NCBI GenBank assembly: GCA_963924555.1
Contig: OZ004596.1
Span: 3,730,139 to 3,794,138 of the forward strand
Direction: 5' to 3'
Origin: Crambe crambe
Taxonomy: Eukaryota; Porifera; Demospongiae; Poecilosclerida; Crambeidae
DNA: 64,000 nucleotides
Shown here: positions 59,101 through 64,000 of the stretch, piece after piece
How positions within the stretch are numbered: the stretch's first letter is position 1
Layout of the letters: every line of letters begins with the position of its first letter
Program-made: the position numbers and the translations under genes
Notes under the pieces: generated by a model
What the model saw: only the letters and a program-made list of their open reading frames with translations
Told to the model about the DNA's origin: nothing
Database searches by the model: none

Positions 59101-62100
59101 ACTTTCAGTACCTTTTCTGTGAGTTCAGTGAGAATCTTTTTGTGTGACACCTGAATATCTTGCAGCTAGATATAAATTTAATGTGTCAACCCACATGACT
59201 TACATAGAAGCAACTACTTATTATGTACCTCCTTTTCCAACTTCTCCTGACTTTCACTCTCATTCCACTCGGCACTCTGCATGCAGCAGGTACCAATAAT
59301 TCACAGGATAGGTGCATAACTACTCATACCATCAAATCGTCTTTTGCTTGCTCATATTTAGTCCTGAGAACTTCTTTTTCTTCATTGGCAGTTTTCAATT
59401 CCTCCTTCATCTTCATGAGGTCCTGAGTAAATGCTTCTTCAAGAGACTTCTACATCAAATAAGAACAGTATATGCTCAATTTGTGACTTCCATAAGCAAA
59501 AGAAACTATCAGTACCTTTTCTGTGAGACTTTTTTGGTATGACACCTGAATGTCTTGCAGCTATACATAAATTTAATGCTTAAATTATACACATGCCTGC
59601 CTTAGAACCAATAATTATACATACCTCTTTTTCTAATTTCTCCACCTTCTCTTGACTCTCATCGTCAATCCACTTGGCACTCTGTATGCAGCAGGTATCA
59701 CTATAAGTTATTTGACTCACAAGGTCATGATGACTTACTTCACAAGCTTGACCAATCTCATCTTCCAAAGACAACACTGGTAGTTTCTGAAGAGCATTGC
59801 CCAATTCATCAGCAAGATTTTCACCTGCTTGTCCCAAGGGAGTATCCCCACCCTTGGTGAACTCAGCAAGTTCTTTCTTGACCCTTTCTAACTCAGAGGC
59901 CTGGAAATCTATCATATCATTTGCAGAGGAAAGATTTTCCTTGAGGAGCGAAATTTCTTCAAGTTTGGCCTTGGTCTCTTCGAGTTCCAACATCAGCATA
60001 CGGAAATGTTCCTGGTCAAGTGCTGCATTATCTTTCTCCCGTAGAAGTTTTTCCTTCTCCAAGTTCAAGTCTCGTATCTGCCTGTTGGCATGCTCTAACT
60101 CCACAACAGCAGTGGTCATGAACTCTCCGCTAATCTGAATACCAGAGTCCTTCATTTCTCTTCTTCCATGAAGCACCGTCTCTCTTCTTTCATGAAGCTC
60201 CATTTTTGTTCTGTTGAGTTCCTCAGAAAGCTCTTTTCCAGTCTGCTCCAGCTGCCTAATTGTAGCCATCCTTTCCTTCTCAAGAGCCTTGGAAGATAAC
60301 ATATACACTAGGATCATCAAACGGTACCAGTTGGCTGTTTCCAGACACATACCAAACCCATAATGAAGTCTGCCTATGACCACCCCAAACCATTTCCACT
60401 TCCAAACGTACATACAGTGAACCTCAAGGGGGAAGGTATTGATAACGGTTTCGTTATTGTTTATAAGAAGTCTTTACATGTGGTACTATAATATAGTTCA
60501 TGGGGTAAATTTTGTGATTTTGTTCACATTTTAAATTTGCCCAATAAAAATTTCACTCCATAATACATTATTTACCTCAAAAGAGACACGTTCATGAACT
60601 TTTTGATTGGCCTCCTTCAGCCTCCCCTGGAGTTCTAGCAGCAACTCCTCTTGTGCCTATACGTACATTTGTATTTTGATAAAACCAGCAGTGCCATGTC
60701 ATATGTCTCACTCACTTGACCAGCCATCTCCATATCTTTACACTGCTTCTGCAGACTGTCTGCTCTAGCTTGAAGACTGCTCTTCTCCTGCACAGTGTAT
60801 ACAGACATAATTATGTTCTAGCCATGAATCTCAATAGAAAGTATACTATTTCAGTGGAAAACTAATCAGGACACCTTTATGTGTCCTATTGCAAGTGCAG
60901 GACACCTCTTATTGCAAGTTATGAACAGCCTTTAGCAAGGACAGACTGATACATAAAAAATGACTAAGCCTTTTTTATATAGAGGCACAAGGCACAGAGC
61001 TAGCTAGCTAGAGACAGCTACAGGTAGGTGACATGACAACGACAACAGATACACAACATGAAAACACTACACAGACAGATATACACAACATTGAAAATAC
61101 TAAATTACATGCAATTAGGATCAGGACACTTTACTGTGTCCAATACTAATCTTACTTTAAGTGCATCCTCCAGCTGATGTTGTAGTTCTTCTACCTGGAT
61201 ACCTGCTTCATCCACTTCAAACTGCATCTGATGCACACAATACACACCACCCTTACATCACTCTACTGATAACACAGATTTTCAATCTTACGATTCTGAT
61301 CGTTTCAGCAGATTGCTTCATGTGGACACAGAAGGATTGGTTGGGGTTCTGGCAGCGACAAGGAGAAGGTGAGGTGTCCGTGGGAACAGAGTCAGCCCGT
61401 ACATCTGCAAAAAGAAAACAGAATTGGACACAGTGTTAAGAGTGCTTAGGGCTGGTGTGAACAGATCAATGGTATACACATGCTGTATGTGAGAACAAAA
61501 TGCTGAAGACAGACACTGTATTATGATGGAGGTAGGGCTAGATTAGAGGCCATGAATGTTAGCATACCTGTGGAGGTGACATGTGGGCCTTGAGCCTCCT
61601 TAGTGCCAACAAAAGAGCTCCCTAGGTTAGTAGTACCATCTGCTTGAATCTGAGAGGAATTCACAATGGTCATTTTAAGAACAATAATATACGGCCCACA
61701 TTATAAGCAAGTTGCAAGGGTGCACATACCTGAACATCCACATTAGAATGACCGTCTGACTCGTTTGAGTCTTCCAAGAAGTCTACTATTGGTGTGCTCA
61801 TCATTGTTGGAATGAAAGAAGCACGTCCCCTTAAGACAGGAACCTTTGGGTAGGACTGGCCATGTGAAGGAGAGAGGTAGTTCTATCAATCGATCAAATA
61901 AACAAACAAACAAAAAAAAACAACAACAAATAAACAGTGATCAAAGATTATGTGTGAAATTACCTGAACATTTTGAAGATGTTTATTGAAGGTTGAAAGA
62001 TCAAACCTGGGCACAAAGGGTGAAAGCTCTGGTGAGGCAAAGGTCACCTTCTTGGTAACACGGACAACTGGAGTGGACTCGATGCAAGAAGAGAGGCCAG

Positions 62101-63905
62101 CGCAGCACACAGTTTTGCGTCGATTTTGAGGCCTCTGAGTTATTACAATATAGCAATGGGATGATGGCCAGTCTATATTGCACAAAATAAATACCTTCAC
62201 TTCAGTTTGAGGTTGAGCTGATGATTTCATGAGCTTTTCATAGGTCTCCAATCTCTGTTCTAGATGAATCTATCATATGTACATCCGAATCACCAAAAAT
62301 ATTATATAATAATATTTTAATTCCCTTAGGCTTACATACCTTGTCGTTCTCAACTTTGGCCAACTGCTCCGTAAGCTAATGACATGAGATTTCAACATAT
62401 ATCATCATGTGCTTCCATGCATTATTATACACATACCTGTTGTTGCTCATGCATTGGTAATCCCTAAAGAATATGTATTTAGAATATCAAAAAAAAAAAT
62501 GATAGGAAGAAGTTAAACTCACTTCCTCAAGCTTTTTCTTGAGTTTCTCATTCTCCTTTTGCATCTCCTTTAATTTCCTCATTAAGGCTTCTTCCCCTAC
62601 AAACACCTGAGCCCCCAACAATAGAGTAGATTACACACAAGAAAATTTGTTGCATGTAACTTACCTCATTGATAATTGGTTTATTCTTTATAACCATAGC
62701 CCTGCTGGCAAACTGAACAGAAAAAGAGGGAAAAAAATACATGTGTAATTCAGTTGTGAATTTTTTCTGATCAAGCTAAGGATCACATGATGACCATATA
62801 ACATACATGACAACTGAAACATGTAACAGAACAAAGTATAAGCATTAATATATATGTGCTACCTTGAGAGTAGAGTGAGATTCTCCCAGCTCAGCAGGAG
62901 TGATGGTGCAAATGATGCATGTCTTGGCATTTCCTCCCAGTGAAGACTGCAGAATTCGTGTCAATTTAGAGTCTCGGAAGGGGATGTGGGAACTATAACA
63001 CATATTAGTACACACGTACCAATCATAATACTGGGAGGATTTTGTTGAATTGAAATTACAGGGGCAGTTTCAAGCTATAAAAGCATTTTGGGCACACTCA
63101 AATGTATTTTGTTGCTTTGCCTCTTGCCCAACCAGCCATAGGCTTCATATTGCAGTATGTCCTAACCTTCCTCCCTCAGAGAGCTTTGCAATGACATTTC
63201 CCAAGTTCAGGAGGCTCCTGTTGATGTAAGTTCCCTCTTTAAAACGCATTCCCTCAGTTCCAGTAGCACTGACTCTCTCAGATCCAGCCAAGTCAACCAA
63301 ATTCTGAAGAAATAATGCATCATCCTTTTTTGTGTATCTATCTTAAACCTGATTTACCAGAGCAGCAACTTTCACCACTCCATCTCCCTCCTCTTCCTCT
63401 GAGGTACTTTTCAGGCGACTCTCAACGTTTAGGGTGAAGATAGTGTGTGAGCGAGAACTTGTGTCATTCAGCTGGGTTTCTCCAATGCTACGATTCTCTA
63501 CACATTATGATTTAGTGGAGTGTATGTATTATAATGTAATTAGTTAAGCAGTTCCTGACATCTTACTTTGACCAAAGCAGAGGAGAGTTCCTATCTCTTC
63601 AGGCGTCTTCACAACTTCCTCAGTTATCCCCAACACTTTGACATTGTGCTAAATTTAATTAAGAGAGCAACCACATAAGTACAACAAACCTTAGTAAACT
63701 CAGCCCAACTTTGGCAAAATACCTGTGAATCTTCTTGAATTTTTAACTTCTTGTTACTTGGTTGAAGAAGGTCAGTTAGGGACTGCAGTGAAAATCAAGA
63801 AAAAAGTTTGTAATGTAGGTTGGGGGGTAAATGACACTTCCCCTGCAGAATTTTACTTCCAAAAAAAAAAAAAAAGTTACAACAAAAAAATTGCATACCA
63901 AGTAG

Positions 63906-63936
<31 letters not shown>

Positions 63937-64000
63937 AAAGAAAAAAAAGGAGTTGGGCCCATGAGATCATGCGCTTTTATTCTACCCTTACCTCATTGTA
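53134..64000 (-). CDS. CENPE: CENP-E, kinesin-7 kinetochore motor (5' end outside window)
   Basis: At least 63 exons give 1954 residues in this window. Motor part: 64000-63992 (YNE), 63782-63723, 63648-63567, 63497-63358 (switch I NDTSSRSH), 63303-63167 (switch [10 protein letters not shown]), 62992-62863, 62712-62665 ([17 protein letters not shown]). Stalk: 62606-62523, 62463-62437, 62375-62340, 62269-62195, 62134-61964, 61882-61730, 61649-61568, 61404-61292, 61227-61156, 60787-60716, 60656-60576, 60287-59739, then the exon array (own entry), 54925-54830, 54697-54641, 54585-54535, 54288-54230, 54159-54089. Tail: 54026-53870, 53791-53679, 53597-53134. CENP-E walks chromosomes to the spindle equator and binds kinetochores. 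The protein ends ECKTQ, the same last five residues I recall for human CENP-E, whose CKTQ is a farnesylation site. The tail holds two similar SIFTYKxPS blocks. The first roughly 150-200 motor residues lie beyond the right edge. Confidence 0.94.
54328..54506. mobile_element. 179-base MITE with TA duplication (Tc1/mariner-pogo type)
   Basis: Ends are inverted repeats: CAGTGAACCCTCACTAATCC at the left and the reverse of CAGTGGATCTCACTAATCCG at the right (about 20 of 24 bases match), flanked by TA on both sides. TA duplication and CAGT ends fit the Tc1/mariner/pogo superfamily. No transposase is present. It lies in a CENP-E intron just downstream of the exon array. Confidence 0.75.
54986..59681 (-). 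repeat. CENPE: CENP-E exon-triplet array: 12 tandem modules
   Basis: Each module (about 380-420 bp) has exon a ([19 protein letters not shown]), b ([18 protein letters not shown]) and c (starts [18 protein letters not shown], ends [10 protein letters not shown]). All are phase 0-0. Modules in transcript order (a, b, c): 59681-59625, 59560-59516, 59449-59330; 59276-59229, 59165-59112, 59060-58941; 58885-58829, 58763-58719, 58653-58534; 58479-58420, 58353-58300, 58234-58115; 58059-58003, 57941-57888, 57833-57723; 57667-57611, 57554-57501, 57446-57336; 57285-57229, 57169-57125, 57073-56954; 56898-56851, 56794-56741, 56686-56576; 56520-56464, 56404-56351, 56272-56153; 56098-56042, 55982-55938, 55886-55767; 55711-55655, 55596-55543, 55478-55356; 55301-55245, 55193-55149, 55093-54986. 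A diverged c (54925-54830) and a (54697-54641) follow. Coiled coil throughout. Module sizes: 74, 74, 74, 78, 74, 74, 74, 71, 77, 74, 78, 70 residues. Confidence 0.93.
63840..63955. repeat. A-rich low-complexity tracts in a CENP-E intron
   Basis: Runs of A and AAAG (about 63858-63873 and 63906-63950) lie between the YNE exon and the next motor exon. On the coding strand they are T-rich. Open frames here are artefacts. Confidence 0.85.

Noticed and set aside
55239-59542. Repeated + strand frames ([18 protein letters not shown]..)
   Set aside because: They are antisense shadows of the CENP-E exon array, repeated because the array is repeated.

Overview
This window looks like nuclear DNA of an early-branching animal. 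The genes are intron-rich with short GT-AG introns, several genes are metazoan-type (lamin with a CaaX end, CatSper2, an Ig-domain receptor, Hv1, a PCGF3/5 RING protein), and the spacer DNA is AT-rich with many TAGCTAGC stretches and long CT/GT microsatellites. A demosponge is my best guess; that is inference from gene content and texture, not a database match.

Layout, left to right. 39-9202 (+): a tandem cluster of voltage-gated proton channel (Hv1) genes: copy A (5' end outside the window), a decayed copy B split by a TTAA-flanked MITE, copy C, and complete copy D. 9727-12934 (+): a STRAD pseudokinase. 13462-18198 (+): a PCGF3/5-type Polycomb RING protein. 20193-39776 (+): NBAS, 64 exons by my reading and 2405 residues, with several microsatellites, minisatellites and short palindromes in its introns. 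39990-42954 (-): a type I membrane protein with five Ig-like domains, convergent with NBAS. 43387-47396 (-): nuclear lamin. 47795-48038 (-): a tiny acidic protein ending in a CaaX box. 48793-52997 (-): CatSper2, the second intron of which holds an intronless ankyrin-repeat gene on the opposite strand (51210-52196). 53134-64000 (-): CENP-E (kinesin-7), whose motor start lies beyond the right edge.

The most striking structure is inside CENP-E. A three-exon block (about 390 bp) coding for 70-78 coiled-coil residues is repeated 12 times in tandem between 54986 and 59681. All exons are phase 0-0. Seven of the 12 blocks code for exactly 74 residues, although the 9-nt loss that brings them there sits at four different places. 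Other points of note: three neighbouring genes with CaaX ends (lamin CLIS, small protein CILL, CENP-E CKTQ), a six-cysteine insert in the S1-S2 loop of two Hv1 copies, NRF1-like palindromes at four promoters, and a probable GC-AG intron in NBAS.

Exon coordinates were read by eye and checked by phase arithmetic; single-base errors are possible. I saw no CRISPR, rRNA, tRNA or retroviral genes.
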